From positions 28,274-92,273 of the forward strand of contig MU839237.1 of NCBI GenBank assembly GCA_030685235.1: a stretch of 64,000 bases of DNA, written 5' to 3'. A program made the position numbers and the translations under genes. This document shows positions 38,383 through 49,818 of the stretch, in pieces. Origin of the DNA: Copromyces sp. CBS 386.78. Lineage: Eukaryota; Ascomycota; Sordariomycetes; Sordariales; Sordariaceae. Under the pieces are notes generated by a model. It saw nothing but the letters and a program-made list of their open reading frames with translations, had not been told where the DNA came from and did no database searches. The number at the start of each line of letters is the position of its first letter. The stretch's first letter is position 1.

Positions 38383-41305
38383 GTACGGCCGTTATTAACT
38401 AGAATATTCTATTAAATTTTATTTTAATTAAATAACCCCACTAAATCCTAAAGTTTAACTATAGAAATATAAAATACTAGGTTAGTTTTTATATTCTTAG
38501 GGAATTTAAATATAATTCTATAGGAATCGTATTCAAATATTTAAAGTAAACGTTTGAATTTAAAGATTAATTTAACCTACAACCTTCCTATAACGAAATT
38601 CTTAGTATTAAATAGGACTTAATCGTCCGCTCTATATTTAAATACGTTACTACGGTTCTTATTAATATTCGCTTCGTATTAATCTTATATTTATTTCGAT
38701 AAGGCTATTACGCCGTTTAAAATAACTTAGAAACAGTTAACTACTTCTAAAGCTTTAAAAAATTCTTTCTTTTAAACTTCCGAAAGGTTAGGGGGGTATA
38801 ATTTAACTAATTTTATATTTATACGGGGGTAAAAGCCGTAATTAGCGTAAAATAGACTAATTCCCATAATTCTAGAAACTATATTATTATAGGCGAATTT
38901 AACTAAAGGTAACCAATTTACCTAATTGTTTTATACCTAATTAATATAGAAATAAAAGTATTATTCTATTTTAATATTAATTCTTTTAGTCTATCCGTTA
39001 ATTTATAAATAGAATACTAATAATAGTTTTACTATAATACTTAATTTTTCGTATAAGGTTTTCTAAAATACGGAAATAAATTAAAACCCTTTATTTAAAA
39101 CGACGCTATCTAATAAACTATAAATATTATAAATTTTCTCATTAAATAGTTGTATTAATTCGTCAGTTTCTAAAATTTATATAAGGATATAATACTTTAT
39201 TTTAATAAAGTAGTCAACAACTACGGCTATATATTTATAAGTCCTTCCCTCCTAATATAAAGTATTATGGGTATAACGTAATCAATTGAAATTTATAACT
39301 ATCCTTTAAATAGGATTAGGAATAGCTTTAAAAACCCTGCCGGTAAATAATATAATAACTTTATCTTAATATAAATTAAATAAACTTTATAAAATTCTTT
39401 AATAAATTAGTATATTCCTAACCAATAGTAAAACTAGTTAAAATTTCGTATATCCTTTCCCTACTTAAATAACCGCCCGGTTTAATTATATATATTTTAT
39501 ATATTAATTGTAGTTAAATTTCCTTATTATCTAGATCGATAAATATACGCTCTTTTACGTCCTTCTTCCAATAGATTCGGCCTATCCGTATTAAATATTT
39601 TGCAAATGCGATCTTAAAGTACTTTATAACTTTAAAGGTCTACTTTTATTAGCCGTCTTTCTATAAATATAAAGTTATTTCTTATATTAAATTCGGTTTA
39701 ATATAATTATTATTAAGAAAATTATTAGTAAATTTTATAATATTGAATTTATAGAGGTTAAAATTGTCGAAATCTAAATTTTAATTGTAAAAATCTATAT
39801 TATAATTCGTATAATAGATTTCCTTTATCCTGCTTAAGTATAGGTAGGTTATATCTATAAATTCGTTATTTCCTTTAAAGAACTATAGGTCGAAGAGGTC
39901 TAAATTAATTAATAATTTCTTTTATATTATTAACTTTTTATTATCGTTAAATTATAATTTATTTTCTAATTTCTTATTTAAAGTATCCGGCCGTATATTT
40001 ACCGCCCCTTACCTATATATAATACGAAAATTGAAGCGGTTAAGAAATTCGGACTACATTATATACTTAAGGGTAAACTATTTTATTAAGAGAAACTCTA
40101 TTCGCACGGGGATAAAACTCTATTCGCACGGGGAAAAAAAAAGTGAACTTTAATGTCTTTTTTAAGGCACTGAAAAGTTATATATGAAGGTAAAAAGTTC
40201 ATGATATTTTTTGTCATTTTCTTTTCTACCTAACGATACCTTTTTAAAGAACGTATATACCCGGTAGCCTAAGAAAACCTCACAGGAAGAAAACTATCAT
40301 AAATAAATAATTAGGAAAATTAAGAGTCCAAAAGTTCAAAAAAGGGTATCTAGATGACGGTTGGGGCTATGAAGATGGTACTTACCTTGAAAAATCCGTT
40401 AAAAATCAACGAACAATTTGGTTCTATTTCTGGTTTTATGCACCAAAGTTTGATTAAGTTATACTTAAAAAACCAAAGTGGATCCCCGTGCGAATAGAGT
40501 TTTATCCCCGTGCGAATAGAGTTTCTCTTTATTAATACAAATATTTTAAGGTTTTTATAATTGGTAATAATTTCGACTTGTTCTTATACCCCTTCTAGCT
40601 TAAGGTTCTATTCTTCGAATACTTTAACGATAATTAATAGTTCTTTATTATAAATATTATAATTATATTCTTAAATACTATATTTAGCCGAAAAGTATAC
40701 TATTAGGTAGAAAATGCTATTGTCGCCCTATTATAATAATATACCCTCTAATATTTAATTAAAAATATCCGTTTTTATAATAATTCATTTATTCTAATTA
40801 AAGATCTTTAATATTAGCGCTAACGTAAAGGCCGTTTTAAATTCGTTAAATACTTTTTAATATTCGATATCTTATTACTATTTTTTTATTATTATTTTTT
40901 TAATTAATTCGTATAGGGGCTTAATTATATTAGAGAAATTCTTAATGAACTAGCAATAAACATTAGCGAAGCTTAAGAAGGATTGTAAGGCCTTCTTCAA
41001 TTCTAGTACCCCCTATATTATTATTACTTTAATTTTATCTATATTTATTTCGATACCCTTTAGCGTAATAATAAGGTTAAAATATTTAGTCCGTTTAATA
41101 TAAAATTTATACTTATTTATATTAATTTAAAGATTAGCCTTTTCTAGGCGGGCTAAAACGTTAGAGACGTATTTAATATATTCCTCTTCATTTTCCGAAT
41201 AAATTAAAATATTATTGAAATAAGCGGTTACAAATTTATTTAACGTATTATAGAAAATATTATTAATGAAATATTAAAAGGTTACCGGCGTACCTTATAA
41301 ACCGA
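38383..41305 (-). pseudogene. Gypsy2 reverse transcriptase and integrase
   Basis: Leftward on the minus strand: reverse transcriptase from mid-domain, with F-G-L, G-T-P-V-T-F-Q and the active site Y-F-N-N-I-L-I-Y-S (for Y-L-D-D-I-L-I-Y-S) near 41190-41230. Integrase core lies near 39330-38850: I-D-Y-V-I-P-I, then L-T-D-R-L-K-E-L and Y-F-T-L-I-T-A-F standing for the usual D-G-Q-T-E-R and Y-A-N-Y-G-F. The integrase C-terminal module continues to the LINE B junction. MITE Y1 interrupts it at 40090-40527. Catalytic Asp codons became Asn and Gln codons became stops. Confidence 0.8.
40090..40527. mobile_element. MITE Y1 (GAGAAA family, 8-bp TSD)
   Basis: 438 bp, TIRs of about 45 bp starting GAGAAACTCTATTCGCACGG, each arm holding the AAACTCTATTCGCACGGGG unit twice. 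TSD TTTATTAA at 40082-40089 and 40528-40535. No RIP, although it sits in RIP-destroyed Gypsy2. Homologous to Y2 at 44608-45043 along its whole length. Confidence 0.92.
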
Positions 41306-41612
41306 ATAGGTATACTAATAACCGAATATCGTTAATAACGTAAAGGTTATTAGGCCTTCTATAAAGATAATATAGTATTAACTTTATACTGTTAAAATTC
41401 CTTCGGCTTCTAACATCCTCCTTTAGCTTATAGATAGGAAAGTAATTAATAACCTTCTTTTTGGTTTAATTAGTAAGAGGTTTAGGACGGGGAATATTGA
41501 ATTCGAAAGTAGTAATAAACTGGAAGAAGGAAATATCGGAATGTACTTTATTACAATTTATATACTTCTAATAGGGTAACTATATTTAACGAACTTTATT
41601 AGTAGTATTAAT

Positions 41613-42178
41613 GGCATTTGATAGGGCGGCACCAGCCTTTGGATAGAGAGGCCCCAATCCTTATTTGGGCCCCAATCGGGTTAGGGTTATACGTGTATAT
41701 GTAATTTTCGAGCGGTTTATTTTAATGGGACCGTTATAATACGCCAACCTTTCGTAAAAGACCGTACCAAGCCCAGCCAACCAGTGGATCCCCCATTCAC
41801 CAGCCTACGTACGTCCCCCATCTTTAAACTTGGTTATTTCGAGCATGCCTTTTTCACTAACGCAACCTTTATTTAACTGAAATCCTTCTTTACAACCAAA
41901 CTAGCTGTAAATGCCAGAACAGGCTAGAATTGCTCGCACGTACGTAAATATCAATCGCAAACATTATTAGATTGCAATAATTCACTAACTTTTTAAAGCT
42001 CTACAGGACTGCGCGCATCGTATACATTTTGGTCATTTTCATATATGTGTAACACTTTCGAAATTACCGTGTAAATAATAAATTACCACGAAATTTCACG
42101 CCAAGGCCTATAATATTAGGGCCCAAATAGGGATTGGGGCCTCTCTATCCAAAGGCTGGTGCCGCCCTATCAAATGCC
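41613..42178. mobile_element. Foldback element Z1 with 8-bp TSD
   Basis: 566 bp, near-perfect inverted arms of about 65 bp starting GGCATTTGATAGGGCGGCAC. TSD GTATTAAT at 41605-41612 and 42179-42186. Inside Helitron Rep, not RIP-mutated, no ORF. The 8-bp TSD points to a hAT-type mover, but the arms differ from the GAGAAA family. Confidence 0.92.
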
Positions 42179-43127
42179 GTATTAATATAAATATTATTAT
42201 ATTTTTTATCGTTATTATTATTACCGCCAACCGTAATAAATACTACTTACTAATCTACTTAAAATATATTTACTTCGGGATTAAGGATAATAGTACTTCT
42301 ATTATTCCGATAACGATAGTTAACTATAATAATATAGCAGGTACTTTTTTAAAGCGGAAGGTTTAGAAAGATATAATAGACTTCTTAGGTAGACTAATCT
42401 CTTTTAATAATAAATCTATTTATAAACCTTACTACAAATTATTTAACTAGGTTCCTAGTATTAATGTGCGGAATTAATTCGTTAGCGATTTCGTTATAAG
42501 ATTTAGTACGCTTTTCAGCCTTATAAACGTATTTAGCTACGTAGTTAAATATAGTATTTATACTAGTATAAAATTGAACGTTTATATTAACTATATAATT
42601 AAGGGTAATAAATAGATTATATTAATTAAGGATACTATTATTTATTCTACTATCGAAAAGCCAAAACCCAAAGTTAATACGAATTATAAAAAGGGGGTAT
42701 TTATAAAGCTTCGTAGGAAAGTAGAAGCGGCAAACCTTTTACTCTAGTTTAGGAAGGTCGGAATCTAGAAATTAATATAAATCGTCGGGCAAAGTACGAA
42801 TTTAATAGCGAGTTCGAAAATAGTAACTACTTAGCTAGGGGTATATAAGGATGCTTTTATAGTCATATAGTAGTTATACAACGGTTTCTAGTATTTGCAG
42901 CTATGGTGCAACGGTTTCTAGCACTTGCAATGGTGGTGCAACGGTTTAATAAGTTGTAACCGTACTGCAACCGTCCTGCAACCGTTGCAACATCTGTAAC
43001 TATAGGATTTTTACATACATGACGTAATTGGACCCACCTTCCCACAAAAACTTTTAAAATCTTTCCTTCCTACCTGCCTTCTTTAATATTGAACTTCCCT
43101 TTTATAAGGAAGCGAAAACGACCAAGT

Positions 43128-43296
43128 TTTTTTCTTTACTAATAACCCTAACCCTGAAAATAAAAAGGGCACCAAAATGACCGCCATTTCTTGGCGGTTA
43201 TTTTGTACCCGGCTAGAGGTCCGTGCGCCCTCTATTTAACGAGAAATCTTAGTTTAAAAAATTTTTACCGAACGGGTCTTTAAGAAAAAAAATAAA
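43128..43296 (+). repeat. SINE-like dispersed repeat, copy 2
   Basis: Same family as 20385-20515 and 53411-53573. Contains ACTAATAACCCTAACCCT, a hairpin CCGCCATTTCTTGGCGG at 43182-43198, then CGGCTAGAGGTCCGTGC, ending in an A-rich run near 43288-43305. This is the most complete and least mutated copy. Confidence 0.75.
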
Positions 43297-43368
43297 AAAT
43301 AGGTCCTCTCCTAATATCGAATTTGCCCTTTATAAATAAGAAAAACCATACCTTTCTTTAAGAAATTT

Positions 43369-43439
43369 GGCCTAGTGGCCAAGTGGTTAATAAAGTAGTT
43401 CTTTATTTTCAGACTCTTGTTCGATTCCTCACTGTAGCA
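43369..43439 (+). ncRNA. tRNA-like block (tRNA relic or SINE head)
   Basis: TGGCCAAGTGG at 43376-43386 fits the RNA polymerase III A box, and GTTCGATTCC at 43419-43428 fits the B box, 43 bp apart as in a tRNA gene. The acceptor, anticodon and T stems pair poorly, so it is not a working tRNA. A poly(A) run of about 25 at 43463-43487 follows, as in tRNA-derived SINEs. Confidence 0.55.
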
Positions 43440-43462
43440 AAAAAATTTGTTCTTTTCGAATT

Positions 43463-43494
<32 letters not shown>

Positions 43495-44607
43495 AAATTT
43501 TTTTTATTAGCCTAGATTTGTGATTTCCCTTTGTGAATTTTCTGTGCCAAGAATTCTTTTGGCAATTACGTCATATGTGCAAAAATCCTATAGTTGCAGA
43601 TTTTGCAACGGTTGCAGAACGGTTGCAACACGGTTGCAACACGGTTGTAGCTCATTAAACCGTTGCACCACCCTATTCAAATTTGCAATAGTAGTAGATT
43701 TTTATACCGTTGTATAACTATTATACTATAGTAATTTGAACCCTTATATTGTTAGGTAAGTATTATTGTATATATATTTTTATATACAATTAATTATAGC
43801 CGTAAACTTTTGAAAAGTTGGTTCGAAATTACCTATCTTCCTACTCAAAATATTACCCTCTATAACGTACAGGGGGAGATCAGAGATAAGGGCTAGCCGA
43901 TTCTAGGGGTTACCCTAACTAGTAATATTAGTAATAGTATTAGTAGTAGTATTAGTAATAGCATTAGTAGTAGTACCGGGAGGGGGTCCTTCGGGATTTT
44001 CCCTTTAAATAAAGTAGGCATTTGGATATTATTTAACACTATCGAATATAAGGTTCTAAGCCGTATAATAAAAACCTTATATTTTAATATACTCTCTTCG
44101 TACTTAGGGGTCGGTAAGGTTAAATATAGTAATATCTTTAAATTAGTAAATACTATAAATATAGCTAATACTTCGAACCTGGAATTCTAGCCTCTACTAG
44201 TAGTTATTAAACTTAAACTTTAAGATTAAAATATATTTTAAAAATAGTTCAAACCTCTTTTAAAAGTAATAGGTAGCGATATAAGGGTTATAAAAGATAT
44301 TTATTCGAAAGATTATACAACGCTTAATATTATTAAACTCTAATTAAAGTTTATAATTAGATATATACTTTACTAGATTTTCCTAATATAAATCCGCTAT
44401 ATTAAATATAATAAATATTACTAATATACTTAAAAAATTAATATATATTAATAATTTATGAAATTTCTAGATTTAGAATATTTAAATATTATACAACATT
44501 TGAGAAAACCGAATAATAGAATTAAGCAGCTTCTATAATTCTTTAAAACGAATTTCAAAGTAATCTTAGAAAGCTTCTTAGTTAGCGAAAATTTCCTAAT
44601 TAAATTA

Positions 44608-45043
44608 GAGAAACTCTATCCGCACGTGGATAAAACTCTATCTGCACGTGGAAAAAAAAAGAAATTTCAATATCTTTTTTTAAAGTACCAAGAGGTCTTA
44701 AGGAAACCAAAAGTATATCATATTTTTGCTATTTTTTTTCTCTACCCAACAATACTTTTTTGAAGAACGTATGTATCGTGTAGCGTAGGCAAACCTCTAG
44801 GAAAGTAAGCTATTATAAATAAATAATTAGGAAGATTAAATGTTAAAATGCTAAGAAATTAGGATTTAGGTAACGCTTAAAGCTATAAAATGAGTAGTTA
44901 GTTCGAAAAATTCGTCAAAAATCAGCGAGTAATTTGGCACTACTTTCAGTTTCACATACCCAGGTTTGACTAAGTTATAATTAAAAAGCAAAAGTGGATC
45001 CACGTGCGGATAGAGTTTTATCCACGTGCGGATAGAGCTTCTC
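44608..45043. mobile_element. MITE Y2 (GAGAAA family, 8-bp TSD)
   Basis: 436 bp, TIRs starting GAGAAACTCTATCCGCACG, with the same doubled unit in each arm as Y1. TSD TTAAATTA at 44600-44607 and 45044-45051. It differs from Y1 by scattered substitutions, including GGGG versus GTGG in each unit, so the two are separate insertions of one family. Inside Helitron Rep. Confidence 0.92.
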
Positions 45044-47149
45044 TTAAATTAGGGGTTATTAACGTAGTATACGCTTTTACTATAAATTTAAGTACGTATA
45101 AGAGAGTTGAAGGCAATATATTAAAATTTATTATATTTAATAAAGCGGCCATCGTACTAGCGTAGGCAATATTGAATATATTTAATATATTTAACCTTTC
45201 TTATACGAAGACTAAGAAATTTACCTAGCCCGCGAGGGTAAAGAGTAGGAAATACCCAAAATAATAATACCTATTGACAACGAATTCGTTAATAGGTATA
45301 CTACGCAAGGGGCCTTACTCGATATAGTACCGGCGAAGGGGTTCTCGAAATACCGCAGCAAGTGCCGCAACGGGTACTAGAGCGGGTACTAGGTTAAGTG
45401 CAGAAGCCGGGTAACCGGAAGGCGGATCCGGGCCAAATACGGGAGCCTATACTTATGCCGGAGCCGGAGCCGGAGCTTCAACCGGAGCCGAAGCGGGACC
45501 TAGAGCTACAAACCGTTAATTTGCAAACCGTTAATCTACAACCTCCACCGGTAGAACATTAAGATTAGGTAAGGCATCCCCACGAAGTTAAGCCCTAAAT
45601 TAGTCGATATTGCTAAATTAACGACCGACAACATTAGGCGTAGCACTAACTTCTAAATTAACCTCGGCCAGCATCTCTTATAAGGCGGCTTCCTAAGATT
45701 CGTGTAAATCGCTAAACTCTATATTATCTACCTCAATAAAGTTAATATTATTTATAATATCGCCGTCTACCGGTAATTGATTAAGACGGGCTTTATTAAT
45801 CTTAATATTTATATAGCTAGGATAATATACTTTAAAGAATTTTAATTTTATTTCAACTTTACGACGGTTAATTTTAAATTCCTAGCGTATACGACTAATA
45901 TTTAAATAATTATAATAATTATAAGGCTATATTAAAATAATATCGACTTCTTTAAGTAGTTTAAATAATTAAATATAAACGTATATAGTATTTCGAAAAT
46001 AATTAATATAATAACCTTTATATTTACATTATTAACCACCGAAAATATAAAGATTAATATAAATATAGATTCGTAAAATAAATATTTCTTTATAAGGGCT
46101 AAAAGTTAGTAAATAAAACTCTTCGTCGTTTTCTATAAATATACCTAAATCTATATTATTTTTAGCGTTGAATTTAAAGGGCTCTCCTAGCGCTAAATTT
46201 ATATTGGTACAATAATAGTATTTATAAATACCATAAATATTAACCCTTAAATTAAATTACTATTTATTATAGTAAGTATATATTTCTTAGGCCTCAACAT
46301 CTAATATAGTTTAACAATTACGAACCCATTAATAATAAGCATTTAAAATAATTCGGGCACTTATATTACCAGTAAATTAAAGATCCGGTTCGAAATAAAT
46401 ACCGGGTACGCCGGGGAATTAAAGACCGTGTTCCGGGGAAGGCTAAGCACGCTTTAAACCGGGTAAACAACCTTTTCTTCGCTAGGCTATAAGAAGTTTA
46501 GTAACTAAGGTTTCGAAAGTAAATATAAATTCATTAATATTATATATACTAAAAACTATATTATTAAAGGGATTTATAAAGCTATCTATTAAATTTCGCA
46601 TTTGTAAATTAAATACCAGTTTAGGTTAAAATAGGTCGTTATTAGGATTAAAATCGTAGAAATCGTTATCCCTATTATTAGAATATTAATTATATAAATA
46701 AACCTATCCCTAATACTCTATATAATAATACCGTTCGCCGCCTTATCTACCAAAGAAATCACTACGGGGAAATTCGTAATAATATTTCAAATAGATTTTA
46801 ATTTCCTCTCGAATATTGTAATGAAGATTAGTATAAATATATATTATATAGAATTAAATAATTAAATCCCGATCGAAAGGACGGCGGGTAATATTATATA
46901 CCGGGCATATAAAATACGGTATTTCGGGGGTAAGTTAATTAGTATCCTTATTATTAGCCGACTATATTTAAATAGGGGATTCCGCTAGCTAGGGTAAAAA
47001 TAGACTCTTCCCAGGTATACTATCACATATTATACAATAATTCCTTTCGTAGTAATCGCTAGTAATATAATTAACCCGTAGATATATACTATTACATTCG
47101 GCATAAACTTTATACTATTGAAAGACGTTAATTAGGTCCTCTATAGTCG

Positions 47150-48247
47150 TTATACAAAATATACAATTACCGGTAACGGAATTACAGTTGCATATATATC
47201 GGGAGCAGTAATAATTCGGATAAATAAACTGCTTATTAATAATATAAAAGATATATATACCGTTATCGCTTCAATTTTCGAGAGGCCGTATAATTCAATC
47301 ATTGAAGTAAGTAAATTATTAATCGTTATCGCAAAACCAATAGGCACTAATAGTCGGGTTTCAATTAGCAATAGGGTAGTAAATATAATAACGGTAGCAT
47401 ATAAATCTACTAGGCTAGCTAGGGGTCGACTCTTCTAAATTAGGGTATTATCGTATAATTAAAGTGGCCAATAATAGAATAAATATAATATCTTCGTTGC
47501 GACGGCGATAACGGTATTTACATTAAATTAAGTCTCTTTCTCAACGAACTCGAATAGTCTCTTCGTTATCCTATTAAATATTAATATTAATTTAGTTATT
47601 AAAGTATTAGAATAGAGGGTATACCTACAAATACTAACTACCAAACTTATATTAAATGTCTTTTTCGGGTCGATTAGCCTTAAATTAAATTACTTAGTAT
47701 TAAGGAATATAAGTTCTAAACCACGAAATATTAATAGTAATTAACGGAACATTATATAATTATAGCTCTAATCTAAGCGGTTAATCCAAACCAGCTCTCT
47801 AAGCCGGCTAAGGTTAAAGAACCTATTATTACTACCGTTATCTAGCCTCGAACTCTTCACAAGTAATAGCTTAACGTTGGCCATATTATTGTTACTAACA
47901 TTCAAAGTCTATTAACTCTTATATAGAAATATTAACTTCCTCGCTATCAAGGCGTTGACAACGAAGTCGTTAAATTGCCGCGGGTTAGGGTTAGAACGGA
48001 ACCGGAGCTTAAAATACCCGGGGCGGATCAGCATCGAAAAGGCCGGCAATCGGGGGGCGGCGGTTAATTCGGTTATCTTCCGGAAAGGACAATATAGCAT
48101 CTTCGGGACCTCTTTTATTACCGGTAGCCGTATTAACGGTAGATTGTAAACTAGATTATATTCGATGTCGTTAAGATCGATCCTAGGAAAGGAAAAGGAA
48201 AAGGTTAGTTGTTTATAGTATAGCCTGATTACCAGCCAGTCGTCCAA
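47150..48247 (-). pseudogene. Unrecognised RIP-damaged ORF
   Basis: 112 clean codons from an ATG at 48247 to a TAA at 47912, in GC-rich, little-RIPped sequence. The same frame runs on with only TAA/TAG to about 47150, giving a Leu/Asn-rich reading. No domain recognised. It lies directly upstream of, and on the same strand as, the Helitron Rep and might be cargo of that element or an older gene it landed in. The part left of 47460 overlaps the Rep frame and is doubtful. Confidence 0.35.
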
Positions 48248-48249
48248 TA

Positions 48250-49260
48250 TACTTAAATCGCACCCGCAACCCCCCGCGGCCTAGATTTTAACCTTCCAGG
48301 GTACTATTTACCCGTAGGTAGTAGAACGACGCGGTATATTAGGACTCCTAATAGGATTTATGCATTTTAAAAGATTTACCGTTAAGTAGACAATACCGGT
48401 TAACTAGCTGGCTAACAGGTAAGGTACGGGGGACTTACAAGGGTATGTTTATTGCGATAAATATTATATATAATAGTAAGGACGTTAGGGTTAATTTTAC
48501 TAATAAAAGCTGATATCGGCTTAACTTTATAATAGTAATAGTATTTACGTATAAATTCTACAACTTATTAATTATCCTACTAGTTGCTAGGAGGCGGTTA
48601 TTAACTAGAATCTATCTTAATTAACTGACTATCTAACCGAATAACCGAAGTTTAATTGATTAACTATCTAACCGAATAACCGAATAACCGAAATTTAATT
48701 AATTGAATATAGGACCGAATCGTAATACTATAACTAATAAATAGAAAGAACAAAAGCTAAAAAGCCAAAAAGAAACCGCATAATAACGTCGCTCTTCTAG
48801 TTTTAATTAGATAGCCTACGTATCGTCGGCTAGGGATACCGATATATTAATATTAATATCTTCGTTTCGCTACTCTAGAAGAAGATATGAGTAGAGGAAC
48901 TAGTAGATAGTAGGGAAGGCGACTAACTTTTAAAGTAGGATTTTGGCTATCTAATACGATACGTTGGATTCTTATTCTAAGTCCTAACTGTAAGCGGGAA
49001 TATCTTTTTTCTCGCCGCGATAGCTGTCCAATACGATATACCACCGCGGGTTTACGTTAATAAGATTGAGAACGCCGGTTGGTATAAATGTTAACTAAGA
49101 AATAGTAATAATATTAATTAAAAATAATAATAATATTAACTAAAATTTGTAACAATATTAGTACAATCGTTAATTTCATCGTTCGTCGCCTATGTAAAAG
49201 AAAAGAGATTAGTAAACCGAAAGAGTTAGAGGACAAATAAGGGGTACTTAGCTAAGGGTA
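48250..49260. other. Intergenic, one short tandem repeat, no gene
   Basis: Mixed composition. A 33-40-bp unit (ACTATCTAACCGAATAACCG with flanks) is repeated about 2.5 times at 48612-48710. A 63-codon minus frame at 48853-49044 has no support. TATATAGG-like boxes lie near 49258. Confidence 0.5.
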
Positions 49261-49281
49261 TATAGGGGCCTATATACCGTT

Positions 49282-49818
49282 TTGTTACCATACCCTCCCT
49301 GTAAATCGATTTTTACTATCACTTTACTATCACAGGACTATACAATGCATTTTACAGTCGCTAAGCATTTTACCGTCGCAACATTTCTCAAAATCGCCCA
49401 GAAAGGCAGGTGTTATTATAGGGTCTTGCCCTTTCAATTAAGCAAATTATATACGTACGGTCGCAAAGGCAATTACAACACTAGGCTCTTACTAATTAAA
49501 TACCGCTAAATCAATACGCTCACATCGTACGGTTATAAAGGCAATTACAATACTAGGGTCTTATTAATTGAATACTATAACTGCCTACCGCACGTTAATA
49601 CGCTTACAATTGCAATTACCGTATACGGGCTACGTCCGCTAGATATATTACTAATACTAATAATATTACTACATAGAAATTCGGACTAAATTGAAATTAT
49701 ATTAATAAACAATATAAAAGACGATCTACCTTATTATTTATATAATTATTATAATAGAATTTATTATAAGTATGCTTATAAGTGTCGTTAAGTGTAATAA
49801 TAAATGCCGTAATAGTGA
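49282..49818 (+). pseudogene. RIP-damaged ORF with an internal duplication
   Basis: 75 clean codons from the ATG at 49282 and, after a TAA, the same frame to a TGA at 49816-49818. The segment Y-G-R-K-G-N-Y-N-T-R-L-L-L-I-K-Y occurs again as Y-G-Y-K-G-N-Y-N-T-R-V-L-L-I-E-Y, reflecting a DNA duplication of about 100 bp at 49450-49575. TATA-like boxes at 49258-49275 lie upstream. No family recognised. Its 3' end faces the gene at 50351-52048. Confidence 0.4.

Larger units (their letters stand above)
21298..41305 (-). mobile_element. Gypsy2: Ty3/Gypsy chromovirus, 5'-truncated
   Basis: The two parts (21298-22494 and 38369-41305) join cleanly when LINE B and one copy of its TSD TAGTTCTACTTATA are removed. 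Running leftward on the minus strand: reverse transcriptase, integrase, chromodomain, then the putative 3' LTR. Everything upstream of mid-RT (gag, protease, 5' LTR) is missing and replaced by Helitron sequence near 41305. Confidence 0.8.
42858..43730. mobile_element. Foldback element FB1 with GCAACGGTT arms
   Basis: Inverted arms of about 160 bp (42863-43020 and 43563-43730) begin TAGTTATACAACGG and are built from repeated TTGCAACGGTTGCA-like units. The Helitron reading is continuous across it. The TSD is short and ambiguous (TA up to TATAGT). The interior carries a SINE-like repeat and a tRNA-like block. Composition is mostly normal. Confidence 0.8.
41305..47240 (-). pseudogene. Helitron Rep protein, N-terminal and central part
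   Basis: Read leftward: a Cys-rich start (C-S-R-Y-I-C-N-C-N, then C-I-F-C, C-I-I-C) near 47240-47100; a helitron-type domain ending in R-L-N-Q-L-P-V-D-G-D near 45770; P-I-N-E-F-V at 45276-45296; the Rep nuclease region near 44146-44176, where the expected His-x-His reads Y-I-Y; V-C-R-F-Y-F-P near 42720; N-Y-V-A-K-Y near 42530; and R-D-Q-S-T-Q-E-V near 42390. These follow the order of fungal Helitron rolling-circle replication initiators. The C-terminal helicase is absent: the frame runs into Gypsy2 RT near 41305. Z1, FB1 and Y2 are inserted. Dead through RIP. Confidence 0.75.

Noticed and set aside
42863..43045. 60- and 65-codon frames in both arms of FB1 as genes.
   Set aside because: They are the repeated GCAACGGTT unit of the inverted arms.
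47955..48149. 64-codon plus frame.
   Set aside because: Shadow of the longer minus ORF at 47912-48247.
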